Shown in pieces: positions 6,249 through 13,420 of a DNA stretch of 13,795 nucleotides; the stretch's first letter is position 1, and each line of letters opens with the position of its first letter. Where the stretch lies: contig CAJQOV010000036.1 of NCBI GenBank assembly GCA_905480065.1, forward strand, positions 1-13,795, read 5' to 3'. The notes beneath the pieces are model-generated. The model did not search any database. It saw nothing but the letters and a program-made list of their open reading frames with translations, and had not been told where the DNA came from. The DNA is from an uncultured Gammaproteobacteria bacterium (GTDB taxonomy: Bacteria > Pseudomonadota > Gammaproteobacteria > UBA9214). Both the position numbers and the translations under genes were made by a program.

Positions 6249-6710
6249 CTAGCCCTGTGTTTTCCAGCTGCCGTCCGGCTGTCGGCAGGCAGTGCCGTAG
6301 ACCTTTTCCTTGCGGCCACCAATCACGGCATCCATGGTGTATTCCCGGCACGGTCCCGTGCTGGTTTCGTAGGTGCTGGTGGGGACAACCGCGTAGTCAT
6401 TGCCGGTGTCCGGGTTATGCCAGCGTGATGGTACGCCGGTACGCACGGTCTCGAGTGCCTGCGCAGTGCGCATGCGGTCGGTTTCATCCATGGAGTGGCC
6501 GACGGCCCCACCGATGGCTGCGCCGGCCAGGGTGCCGGCGATGATGGCTGCCGTGCGGCCGTGGCCGCCACCGACCTGGTTACCAAGCACGCCGCCAAGA
6601 ATGCCGCCGATCACCATGCCGGCCTGTTCCTGCTGGCCCTGGTAGGTGGCGCAGCCGCTAACGGCCAGCGTGGTAGCCAGGGCGATTGAACTGAGAACTT
6701 GATGTTGCAT
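6249..6710 (-). CDS. Glycine-zipper outer-membrane lipoprotein, 17-kDa antigen type
   Basis: The product is 153 residues. A lipoprotein signal ends in LAVSGC, so C20 is the predicted lipidated residue. A glycine-zipper region (about residues 31-71) contains GGILGGVLGNQVGGG and AGTLAGAAIGGAVG; this is the Rickettsia 17-kDa surface-antigen/2TM glycine-zipper pattern. The C-terminal part (about 95-153), with CREYTMDAVIGGRKEKVYGTAC and QPDGSWK, is the associated surface-antigen domain, as in RT0821/Lpp0805-type proteins. The two C-terminal cysteines could form a disulfide. The family sits in the outer membrane, and its role is poorly defined. The ATG at 6710 is preceded by GAGAGGA at an ideal distance, which excludes the in-frame start at 6764. 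It has the same orientation as the upstream DUF900 gene, but a probable terminator lies between them. Confidence 0.88.
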   Translation of the reverse strand: MQHQVLSSIALATTLAVSGCATYQGQQEQAGMVIGGILGGVLGNQVGGGHGRTAAIIAGTLAGAAIGGAVGHSMDETDRMRTAQALETVRTGVPSRWHNPDTGNDYAVVPTSTYETSTGPCREYTMDAVIGGRKEKVYGTACRQPDGSWKTQG

Positions 6711-6802
6711 GACAGATTCCTCTCTCGATTGATCCGGTCTGTGTGACAGGAAATATATCTTCACCCGGGCTGGCAGGGGTTGATCCTGGTCAGCCCCCTT
6801 TG

Positions 6803-6840
6803 AAAAAAACTGCGGCCAGTAACAAACACGCTACCCGGCC
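6803..6840 (-). terminator. Possible terminator after the DUF900 gene
   Basis: On the minus strand, GGCC (6840-6837) and GGCC (6817-6814) pair, with an inner GTA/TAC pairing and a small internal mismatch. GCAG and a run of seven T follow. The stem is short but the T-run is good. It would end transcription of the gene at 6879-7967 before the lipoprotein gene. Confidence 0.4.
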
Positions 6841-6878
6841 TGAAGCCCTTGCAAGATTGGACAGCGGGGTGGTGTGAA

Positions 6879-7967
6879 TTACTTGCGGAATGTCCAGTAA
6901 TTTCCCGCCGGGGTGTCCACGGTTTCCAGGCCAAATCGGTGCGTGGCCCGCTGGCTGCCTTGCAGCAGAGCATAGATGTCTTCCATGATGCGGCGGTCTT
7001 CGGCGAAGTAGGAATGCCCGAGCAGTCCGCCGGAAACATCGCTGGCATCGATGGTTTCGACGCCCTCGACAATGACCAGGCCATCACCCGACTCGCCGGC
7101 GCGTGGGTAGCCGTGGAAGGCCTTGGAGGCAAGCAGTGCGCGGTCATTGGACGAGGCATACAGCGTAATGGGGATGCCGGTGCGCACCAGGCGTGGTGCG
7201 ATGTCAATACGGAATACCTCGGCATCGATATCCGGTGCAATCATGATGATTTCGCGGAACAGCAGCATGTCGCTTTCCAGCCGGTCGCTTGCCAGCGCCG
7301 TCATGGCGCGGCCGATGATGCGATTGCCCATGCTGTGCCCGACCAGGTAAATATTCCGCAGCGGAACATAATCCAGCAGTTCTCCCAGCAGTCGGACGAA
7401 ATCCGCCTGTGCCCACTCGGCATTGGTTTCATCCACCGTGTAGCTGGTCAGGTTACCCTGTGAAGGCCAGCTGAACAGTACCACCGGACCCGAGAACTTC
7501 AGGTCACTGGCAAACTGTGCCACGCGTTTGCTGATGGCGGGGAATTCCTCGTTGTAGCCATGTACGAAGATCATCAGCTTGCCGTCCGGGCTGGCCTCGA
7601 GGGCCGCGCCAAGACGATGGAAGAATTCATTGCGCGTCAGCGTCAGAACCTGCGTCAGCTGGATGTGTTTGTTCTCATCGACCGACATCTGCAGCTTGAA
7701 CAGTGAGGGCTCCTCGTGTCGCCCCATGACGTGGCCGGGGGGGATGCCGACAGTGGCAATGCCGTAGCTCAATTGAGCGCGTACACCACTGAAAAACACG
7801 CCGCCGTCGCCATCCGGTGCGCGGTCGGTTGCGTAGTAGAGCGCGATTTCCTGTGCCTGTGCACCGGCAGGCGCCGTTGCCCGTGTTGCGCCGGTCAGTG
7901 CGCAACCACCGAGCAGCAGGAACCACGCCAGCAGGAGGATGGGGACAGTGTTTCGGTAGTTATTCAT
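6879..7967 (-). CDS. DUF900-type alpha/beta-hydrolase lipoprotein
   Basis: The product is 362 residues. The N-terminus has a hydrophobic stretch ending LLLGGC, so C22 is the predicted lipid-modified cysteine and the enzyme is likely membrane-anchored in the envelope. IALYYATDR near residue 40 and MIFVHGYNEEF are typical of the DUF900 family (PF05990). The catalytic set is readable: S212 in VGHSMGN, D275 in SSNDR and H318 in LGHSYF. The spacing suits an active alpha/beta-hydrolase of unknown substrate. The ATG at 7967 has AGG about 10 nt upstream. It lies 101 bp downstream of the DUF3108 gene on the same strand, so it could receive read-through from the purM operon. The gap contains palindromes at 7987-7999 and 8017-8030. 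Confidence 0.88.
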   Translation of the reverse strand: MNNYRNTVPILLLAWFLLLGGCALTGATRATAPAGAQAQEIALYYATDRAPDGDGGVFFSGVRAQLSYGIATVGIPPGHVMGRHEEPSLFKLQMSVDENKHIQLTQVLTLTRNEFFHRLGAALEASPDGKLMIFVHGYNEEFPAISKRVAQFASDLKFSGPVVLFSWPSQGNLTSYTVDETNAEWAQADFVRLLGELLDYVPLRNIYLVGHSMGNRIIGRAMTALASDRLESDMLLFREIIMIAPDIDAEVFRIDIAPRLVRTGIPITLYASSNDRALLASKAFHGYPRAGESGDGLVIVEGVETIDASDVSGGLLGHSYFAEDRRIMEDIYALLQGSQRATHRFGLETVDTPAGNYWTFRK

Positions 7968-7986
7968 CGGATTGGCCTGGTGCTGC

Positions 7987-8030
7987 GCAGTTCAACTGCC
8001 TGCTAACGGGCGAGTCCGCACGCGCGTGCG
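7987..8030. repeat. Two palindromes between DUF3108 and DUF900 genes
   Basis: GCAGTT and AACTGC at 7987-7999 flank a single C. CGCACGCGCGTGCG at 8017-8030 is a perfect 14-bp palindrome. Both lie upstream of the DUF900 start and just past the DUF3108 stop. Neither is followed by a T-run, so protein-binding sites are as likely as terminators. Confidence 0.35.
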
Positions 8031-8068
8031 CATATACCTGATTGCCCTGTGTCCTGGCGAGCGGCGAT

Positions 8069-8806
8069 TTAGTCTGGATTGCCGGCATTATTCAACGATG
8101 CGCTGAATTTTTCCAGGTCACTCTGGTACTCCGAGTCGTCCTTTTCGCGCTGCCAGATGCGGATCGGTAAATAATCCAGTTCCGGGGCGCACCAGATATA
8201 GGTTTCGCGCTTGTTGTTGTCGCGCAGCCGGGTGATCTTGACGGTGCGGAAGGTGCCGGCTGGCACCTCGATGGTTTCCTCGTCGACGACCCTGAACCGG
8301 TAATCCTTGAGTTTGCCGCCATCGGCGATGTTGAAACTGATATCGGTCTGGTCATTGGCCAGCGCAATCATCATGCCCAGCAGGGAGACCAGCTTGTCGA
8401 GCGTGCCGGCCGGGATATCCATCTTCCAGCGACTGTCCTCGACATTGTTCTCGACCGTCATTTCCTCCCAGTTGAAGGCAAGTTTCGCCTCGCGTTCTTT
8501 GCTGCCACCGGTACGCAGGTAGCTATAACTGTCCGGGCGTATGCCCTGGGTTGTGATTTTCCCCTTGCTGGTTTCATACAGTTTGTCTTTCAGCAACCAG
8601 CCTACCCAGCGTACCGGCCAGCTGCTCGATTTGTAGGTGTAGTCGCCGTTTTTGTCGGTCACCAGTTCGATGGAGGAGTAGCCGATCTTCATCGAGCCGC
8701 GGCTGAGCTTGTAACTGGCGCTGAAATCCTTTGGCATGGCGTCGGCACGGCCTCCGCCCAGCAGCAGTGCCGGTAACAGCAGGGTGATCAACAGCTTGTT
8801 CAGCAT
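8069..8806 (-). CDS. DUF3108 exported protein
   Basis: The product is 245 residues with a signal peptide (MLNKLLITLLLPALLL, then GRADA; cleavage after A23). The mature part reads FSASYKLSRGSMKIG, then VRWVGWLLKD, VEVPAGTF-like IEVPAGTFRTVKI and YIWCAPELDYLPIRI. This is the characteristic path of the DUF3108 family (PF11306), predicted periplasmic and beta-rich. No biochemical function is known to me. Its ATG overlaps the purN stop by 7 nt, which implies translational coupling to purine genes. The same gene order, DUF3108 after purN, is familiar from other gammaproteobacteria. Why an envelope protein is coupled to purine synthesis is unexplained. Confidence 0.88.
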   Translation of the reverse strand: MLNKLLITLLLPALLLGGGRADAMPKDFSASYKLSRGSMKIGYSSIELVTDKNGDYTYKSSSWPVRWVGWLLKDKLYETSKGKITTQGIRPDSYSYLRTGGSKEREAKLAFNWEEMTVENNVEDSRWKMDIPAGTLDKLVSLLGMMIALANDQTDISFNIADGGKLKDYRFRVVDEETIEVPAGTFRTVKITRLRDNNKRETYIWCAPELDYLPIRIWQREKDDSEYQSDLEKFSASLNNAGNPD

Positions 8807-9480
8807 GGCAGGGTTTGCTCCATGGCAAGATCGCGGGGTCGGGTCAACGGTTTTCCGTCAAACATGATCTGACCATGATCATCGAGAAAAATTCTGTGTT
8901 CGGCATACCACTGGATGGCCAGCGGATACAGCCGGTGTTCCTGTTGCAGTACACGGGCGGCGAGCGCGTCGGGCGTGTCGTCCGGCTCGATGGCGACGCG
9001 CGCCTGTGCCAGTACCGGACCGCCGTCCATGGCGGCGCTGACAAAATGTACGCTGGCGCCATGCTCGCGATAGCCTGCCTCGATGGCGCGCCGGTGAGTG
9101 TACAGCCCGGGCAGCTGCGGTAACAGCGAGGGATGGATGTTCAGCATCCGGCCGTGATAGTGCGCCACAAAACCGGCAGTGAGCAGGCGCATGAATCCTG
9201 CCAGTACCACCAGCCCGGGCTGGTGGCGGTCGATTTCCCCCTGCAGTGCCCGATCAAAGTCGGCGCGGTCCGGATAGCTGCTGTGATCGATCACGCCGGT
9301 GGGGATGCCGGCTGCCCGGGCGAGTCGCAGGCCCTCGGCGTCCGGCCGGTTGCTGAGCACGGCGCGGATGTTCACGGACAGCACGCCGCTGTCTGCGCAG
9401 TCGATGATCGATTGCAGGTTGCTGCCGCGTCCCGAAATCAGGATGACGATCGGCAGGCGCGGTGTTTCCGTTGTGGTCAT
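8800..9480 (-). CDS. purN: Phosphoribosylglycinamide formyltransferase (GAR transformylase)
   Basis: The product is 226 residues (E. coli PurN is 212). It transfers the formyl group of 10-formyl-THF to GAR, step 3 of IMP synthesis, in the cytosol. SGRGSNLQ (16-23) is the phosphate-binding loop, and LAGFMRLL and NIHPSLLP follow. The catalytic residues N114, H116 and D152 match E. coli N106, H108 and D144 with exactly the same spacing. The C-terminus is slightly longer than in E. coli. It follows purM by 34 bp and overlaps the DUF3108 start by 7 nt, so the three form one operon. The ATG at 9480 has no clear Shine-Dalgarno sequence, which fits re-initiation after purM. Confidence 0.96.
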   Translation of the reverse strand: MTTTETPRLPIVILISGRGSNLQSIIDCADSGVLSVNIRAVLSNRPDAEGLRLARAAGIPTGVIDHSSYPDRADFDRALQGEIDRHQPGLVVLAGFMRLLTAGFVAHYHGRMLNIHPSLLPQLPGLYTHRRAIEAGYREHGASVHFVSAAMDGGPVLAQARVAIEPDDTPDALAARVLQQEHRLYPLAIQWYAEHRIFLDDHGQIMFDGKPLTRPRDLAMEQTLPC

Positions 9481-9514
9481 TGCAGCAGGAATGCCTGGCC
9501 CGCCGTATGCCGTT

Positions 9515-10573
9515 TCAGCGGGTCAGCCGTACTGCGGGCTCGGCGTCACTCGCCTCGATGGCGCCGATGCGGCGTGCATCTTCGCCCTGTGACCTGAGGT
9601 GCGCAATGACAGCATCGGCGTCCTGTGCCGCGACACATACGACCATGCCGATGCCGCAATTGAAGGTGCGGTACATTTCGTGCGGTTCCACGCGACCCTG
9701 CTGTTGCAGCCAGTCAAAGATCGCGGAAGGTTGCCAGGCACCGGTGGAAATCACGGCACAGGTGCCGGCCGGCAATACGCGTGGTACGTTCTCGGTCAGC
9801 CCGCCGCCGGTGATATGCGCCAGCGCATGCACCTTGAATGCCTGACATAGGGACAGCAACGGTTTTACGTAGATCCGGGTCGGCGCCAGCAGCCATGACG
9901 CCAGGCTGCGGCCGGCCAGCTGGTCGGTCAGCTGGCTATGATTGACCTCGAGGATTTTGCGGATCAGGGAGTAGCCATTGGAATGCGGACCGGAAGAGGC
10001 GATGCCGATCAGGGCGTCACCCACCGCAACCTGGCTGCCATCGATGATGGCCGACTTTTCCACGATACCGACACTGAAGCCGGCGAGGTCGTAGTCGGCC
10101 TCGGCATACATGCCGGGCATTTCCGCGGTTTCGCCGCCGACCAGTGCCGCGCCGGCGAGCTCACAGCCGCGCGCAATCCCGTTGATGACATCGGTAGCGA
10201 TGTCCAGCTGCAGTTTGCCGGTGGCGTAGTAGTCCAGGAAGAACAGCGGTTCTGCGCCGGTAACCACGATGTCGTTGACGCACATGGCGACCAGGTCGAT
10301 GCCGATGGTGTCATGGATGCCGGACTCGATCGCGAGTTTCAGCTTGGTGCCGACCCCGTCGGTGCCGGATACCAGCACCGGTTCGCGATAGCGATCCAGC
10401 GGCAGTTCAAACAGCGCACCAAACCCGCCGAGACCGGCCAGCACGCCGGGGCGGCGGGTGCGGGCGACGGCTGGCTTGATGCGTTCGATGAGTTCGCCGC
10501 CGGCATCGATGTCCACGCCGGCATCACGGTAACTTAATGGGGTGTTGGCCCCCGGTTTTTCCTGGACGCTCAC
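9515..10573 (-). CDS. purM: Phosphoribosylformylglycinamidine cyclo-ligase (AIR synthetase)
   Basis: The product is 352 residues (E. coli PurM is 345). It closes FGAM to AIR using ATP, step 5 of IMP synthesis. Visible signatures are SGTDGVGTKLKLA, AMCVNDIVVTGAEPLFFLDY, GGETAEMPGMY, IASSGPHSNGYSLIRK and HITGGGLTENVPRVLP, all in the expected order. I place the start at a GTG (10573), because the AGGGAG motif at 10581-10586 (minus strand) is 7 nt before it. The in-frame TTG at 10579 would sit only 1 nt from that motif. The start gives VSVQEKPGANTPLSYRDAGVD. The gene heads the purM-purN-DUF3108 operon and is divergent from the DUF2066 gene. Confidence 0.96.
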   Translation of the reverse strand: MSVQEKPGANTPLSYRDAGVDIDAGGELIERIKPAVARTRRPGVLAGLGGFGALFELPLDRYREPVLVSGTDGVGTKLKLAIESGIHDTIGIDLVAMCVNDIVVTGAEPLFFLDYYATGKLQLDIATDVINGIARGCELAGAALVGGETAEMPGMYAEADYDLAGFSVGIVEKSAIIDGSQVAVGDALIGIASSGPHSNGYSLIRKILEVNHSQLTDQLAGRSLASWLLAPTRIYVKPLLSLCQAFKVHALAHITGGGLTENVPRVLPAGTCAVISTGAWQPSAIFDWLQQQGRVEPHEMYRTFNCGIGMVVCVAAQDADAVIAHLRSQGEDARRIGAIEASDAEPAVRLTR

Positions 10574-10580
10574 GCGCAAA

Positions 10581-10598
10581 CTCCCTGCGAAACAGGGA
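10581..10598 (-). promoter_or_regulatory. purM ribosome binding site buried in a small hairpin
   Basis: On the purM strand, TCCCTG and CAGGGA pair perfectly around a TTTCG loop (10598-10582). The 3' arm includes most of the Shine-Dalgarno AGGGAG. Six base pairs, four of them G-C, could lower initiation on purM. Regulation through this hairpin is inference. Confidence 0.45.
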
Positions 10599-10655
10599 CG
10601 CTATGGTATCCGCCGGCAGGTGGCAGGTAAACCCGCGCAGGACGCGCAGCTGATA

Positions 10656-10684
10656 TGGTCAAAACTGTCATATATCCGTATGCT
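10656..10684 (+). promoter_or_regulatory. Candidate promoter for DUF2066-pgsA-hda operon
   Basis: TGGTCA (10656-10661, four of six to consensus) and TATGCT (10679-10684, four of six) are separated by 17 bp. They sit 35 bp upstream of the DUF2066 start. Both hexamers are weak. The Shine-Dalgarno of the gene is also weak (GGTAA about 6 nt before the ATG). Confidence 0.3.
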
Positions 10685-10718
10685 GTGCAGGAATTCCCCA
10701 CGCGGCCATTGGTAACCC

Positions 10719-11759
10719 ATGGATAACTATAAACAAAGAAGCCTCCTGCTGGTGTGTTTGCTGTGTCTGCTGCCGTTGCCGGCGGTTGCCGCCGACACGG
10801 CGTTGTTCGAGTCGGAAGTGGTTGTCCCGGATCAGACGCCGGTGGTGCGCAGCACGGCGCTGCGCAAGGCGCTTGGCGAGGTGCTGGTGCGGGTGACCGG
10901 GCAGGCCGCTGTGAACACGACGGAATCCGCGCGCACCATGCTGGCGAGTCCCGAACAGCTGGTGCAGCAATATCGCTATTTTACCGAGTCCGGGCAGGAT
11001 CCACCGCTGCTGAAATTGTGGGTACGCTTCGACGGCGATGCAATACGCGAGGCGTTGCAGCAACAGGGTGTGGCGTACTGGGGTGGTGATCGTCCGGTTA
11101 CCCTGGTCTGGCTGGCGGTCGAGGACCGTGACAAGGGTTATATCGTGGCTGCCGATGATGCCGGTGAAGTGCGTCGTTTACTGGATGAGGCGGCACGTGC
11201 CCGCGGCGTGCCACTGTTGCTGCCGCTCATGGACCTGGAAGACCAGACGCGGGTGCGTTTTGCCGATCTCTGGGGTGGTTTGTTCAGCCCGGTTGACGGG
11301 GCTTCAAAACGCTATAACCCGCCGGCCATACTGATCGGTCGTGTCCAGCACATGGCCTCGGGCGGGTGGGCTGCACGCTGGCAAATCTCGCTGGGAGGCA
11401 ACACCCGCAGCTGGTCGGATTCACACCCGCAACTGGACGCGCTGCTGCAGCAAGGTATTGATGACATGGCGGATATGCAGGTTGCACTGTTGTCTGCAAA
11501 CAGCAGCGCAGCGGACAACGAGGTGGAGATTTACGTGGCCGGTATTTCCACGCTGGCCGACTACGCGCGCGCCGGCAATTATCTGGCCGCGCTGTCCACG
11601 GTGCGTGACCTGCAGCCCGGGGAAGTAACCCCGACCCGCGTGCAGTATCGCCTGCGACTGAACGGCAGCCTGCAGGACCTGATGCGTACGGTTGCCATTG
11701 GCAGTGTACTGGAACCGGCCGGAGACGGGATCGATGGCAATTACCGATTGCGACAATGA
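10719..11759 (+). CDS. DUF2066 exported protein
   Basis: The product is 346 residues with a signal peptide (KQRSLLLVCLLCLLPLPAVA; cleavage about A24/A25). The mature protein starts ADTALFESEVVV. The stretches RSTALRKALGEVLVRVTG, then LASPEQLVQQYRYF and LLKLWVRFD, are typical of the DUF2066 family (PF09839), found beside purM and hda in gammaproteobacteria. The function is unknown to me, and no catalytic motif is evident. The predicted location is periplasm or membrane surface. Its stop overlaps the start of the next gene in ATGA, so translation is coupled to the phosphatidyltransferase. It is divergent from purM with 145 bp between starts. Confidence 0.88.
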   Translation: MDNYKQRSLLLVCLLCLLPLPAVAADTALFESEVVVPDQTPVVRSTALRKALGEVLVRVTGQAAVNTTESARTMLASPEQLVQQYRYFTESGQDPPLLKLWVRFDGDAIREALQQQGVAYWGGDRPVTLVWLAVEDRDKGYIVAADDAGEVRRLLDEAARARGVPLLLPLMDLEDQTRVRFADLWGGLFSPVDGASKRYNPPAILIGRVQHMASGGWAARWQISLGGNTRSWSDSHPQLDALLQQGIDDMADMQVALLSANSSAADNEVEIYVAGISTLADYARAGNYLAALSTVRDLQPGEVTPTRVQYRLRLNGSLQDLMRTVAIGSVLEPAGDGIDGNYRLRQ

Positions 11760-12307
11760 AAGCAGCTGACCTGCCGAATGCCATCACGGTGTTTCGCATC
11801 CTGCTGGTGCCGCCGGTCGTGGTGTTGTTGTTGAACGACCGGTTCACGGCTGCGCTGATCGTGTTCGGCGTGGCAGGGATATCGGATGGCGTTGATGGAT
11901 TCCTGGCCAAGCGTTTCAACTGGTACAGTGACATGGGTGCCTTGCTGGATCCGCTCGCCGACAAGCTGTTGCTGGTGTGTTCCTTTGTTACGCTCGGTTA
12001 CCTGGGCTGTATCCCGCTCTGGCTGGTAGCACTGGTTATCCTGCGTGACCTGGTGATCGTCGGTGGCGCACTGGGTTATCACTTCCTGGTCGAACAGGTC
12101 ACGGCTGCACCCAGAATAGTCAGCAAGGTGAATACCTTTGCGCAGATCCTGCTGGTGCTGGCGGTCATGTTCGATCGCGGCGTGCAGCAGCTGCCGGCGC
12201 TGTGGATGCATTTCCTGCTCTACACCGTGCTGGTATCCACCCTGTGGAGCGGGGCGGACTATGTCTGGACCTGGGGGCGCAAGGCCTGGCAGAAACGCGA
12301 CTCCTGA
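11756..12307 (+). CDS. CDP-alcohol phosphatidyltransferase, PgsA-like
   Basis: The product is 183 residues, an integral membrane enzyme with about five hydrophobic segments. The CDP-alcohol motif DX2DGX2ARX8GX3DX3D is present with exact spacing: D44, D47, G48, A51, G61, D65, D69. The usual Arg is Lys52 here (FLAKRF). The four aspartates bind metal and CDP-diacylglycerol. Length and DPLADKLLL suggest a phosphatidylglycerophosphate synthase-like enzyme (CDP-DAG plus glycerol-3-phosphate). The alcohol acceptor is not proven, and a second true pgsA may exist elsewhere, so I withhold the symbol. Its ATG overlaps the DUF2066 stop by 4 nt, and hda starts 17 bp after it. Confidence 0.88.
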   Translation: MKAADLPNAITVFRILLVPPVVVLLLNDRFTAALIVFGVAGISDGVDGFLAKRFNWYSDMGALLDPLADKLLLVCSFVTLGYLGCIPLWLVALVILRDLVIVGGALGYHFLVEQVTAAPRIVSKVNTFAQILLVLAVMFDRGVQQLPALWMHFLLYTVLVSTLWSGADYVWTWGRKAWQKRDS

Positions 12308-12324
12308 GGGATGACGACCGGTCC

Positions 12325-13035
12325 ATGAGCGCAGCACGGGTCAATCCGCAATTACCGCTCGGACTCGTGTTGCGTGAGAGCGCCCGTTTTGAAAGCTATT
12401 TCCCCGGCAACAATCGCGAGGCCGTGCTGACATTACGGGCCTGCGCACTTGGTGACGGCGAGCCGTTTGTCTACCTGGCCGGTGCCGCCGGTGTGGGTAA
12501 ATCACACCTGTTGCAGGCGGCATGTCTCAGCGCCGGCACTGTCGGTCGCAGTGTGGCGTATTTGCCGCTGGCGGACCTGGCCGGGACAACCCCGGCCCTG
12601 CTGGAAGGGCTGGAGCAACAGGACCTGATCTGCCTGGATGATGTGCATGCAATCGCCGGCAACGCGGATTGGGAACGGGCGGTGTTTGCCTTGTTCAACC
12701 GGGTGCGTGACGCCGGCGGCGGTTTGCTGGTAGCTGCGCTGCAGCGTGCCGACCGCAGCGGGTTCGCGCTGGCCGACCTGGCGTCGCGGCTGGCCTGGGG
12801 TGTGACCTATGTGCTTGCGCCACTGGTGGATGAACAGGTGATCGCAGCACTGGCCTTGCGCGCCCGCGGGCGCGGGCTGGAGCTGCCGGATGACACCGTG
12901 CAGTATCTGCTGAAGCGGATGCCGCGTGACTTACCCTCGGTATTCAACTTGCTCGATCGCCTGGACGAGGCGTCCATGATCGAACAACGGCGTCTGACGG
13001 TCCCGTTCGTAAAGTCGGTACTGGACCAGGACTGA
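12325..13035 (+). CDS. hda: DnaA regulatory inactivator Hda
   Basis: The product is 236 residues (E. coli Hda is 233), an AAA+ DnaA homologue that, with the DNA-loaded beta clamp, stimulates hydrolysis of DnaA-ATP after replication starts (RIDA). The N-terminal QLPLGL (from Q9) fits the clamp-binding motif QLxLP. GAAGVGKSH (53-61) is an intact Walker A with the Lys, whereas E. coli Hda has GAGRS. LDD (104-106) is Walker B. R155 in LASRL matches the E. coli arginine finger R153. FNLLDRLDEASMIEQRRLTVPFVKSVL is the typical C-terminal lid. The ATG at 12325 gives the clamp motif the right position; GAGGG lies 14 nt upstream, a little far. It is the last gene of the DUF2066 operon and converges on DUF2069. 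Confidence 0.93.
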   Translation: MSAARVNPQLPLGLVLRESARFESYFPGNNREAVLTLRACALGDGEPFVYLAGAAGVGKSHLLQAACLSAGTVGRSVAYLPLADLAGTTPALLEGLEQQDLICLDDVHAIAGNADWERAVFALFNRVRDAGGGLLVAALQRADRSGFALADLASRLAWGVTYVLAPLVDEQVIAALALRARGRGLELPDDTVQYLLKRMPRDLPSVFNLLDRLDEASMIEQRRLTVPFVKSVLDQD

Positions 13036-13046
13036 AGCGCGCCCGG

Positions 13047-13406
13047 TCAGCCGCTTTGCGTAACCGCCTTGCTGGCCTTGATGTAGCCGATCCCGCCCAG
13101 GAACCAGAGCAGGCTGGTCAGCACTTCCAGCAGTCCGAGCGGACGCGTGAGCGGTGAACTCCAGGCTTCGACCACGCCGTGCGTGAAATAGAGCAGGGCG
13201 AGGAAGCAGCTCCAGGCAATGGTGTAGCGGCGGGCATGCAGGATGCCCCATAGCGGCAGCAGCAGTGGCGCAACCAGCACCAGCAGCACCAGTGCAACCG
13301 GGAAGTAGGGTGACGGGGCGAGCCAGGCATACCAGGCCAGCAGCAGGGCAAGGGTGCCGAGGTGCCCGGTCAGGACCAGGCCGTATAAAAAACCGGCGCG
13401 CGGCAC
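13047..13406 (-). CDS. DUF2069 small membrane protein
   Basis: The product is about 119 residues with four hydrophobic segments (about residues 5-25, 32-52, 60-80 and 90-110). It matches the DUF2069 family (PF09842), of unknown function, usually beside wrbA in gammaproteobacteria. ARRYTIAWSCFLALLYFTHGV and LEVLTSLLWF are the family-like stretches. There are two possible starts: GTG at 13406, which has AGGA 8 nt upstream, and TTG at 13424, which overlaps the wrbA stop as TTGA but has no ribosome binding site. I prefer the GTG. Its stop lies 11 bp from the hda stop, with no terminator visible between them. Confidence 0.85.
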   Translation of the reverse strand: MPRAGFLYGLVLTGHLGTLALLLAWYAWLAPSPYFPVALVLLVLVAPLLLPLWGILHARRYTIAWSCFLALLYFTHGVVEAWSSPLTRPLGLLEVLTSLLWFLGGIGYIKASKAVTQSG

Positions 13407-13420
13407 CTGCGATTTCCTGT

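Noticed and set aside
9938..10537. 199-codon plus-strand frame inside purM
   Set aside because: It is antisense to a fully conserved purM and is Asp/Gly/His-biased as a mirror of that sequence.
10571..10590. PurR operator at purM
   Set aside because: Only one half-site resembles the consensus ACGCAAAC; the other half does not match, and the site lies over the RBS. I do not call it.
11741..12337. 198-codon minus-strand frame over the phosphatidyltransferase
   Set aside because: It is antisense to an intact CDP-alcohol motif and membrane protein; the product is Gln/His-rich without a domain.
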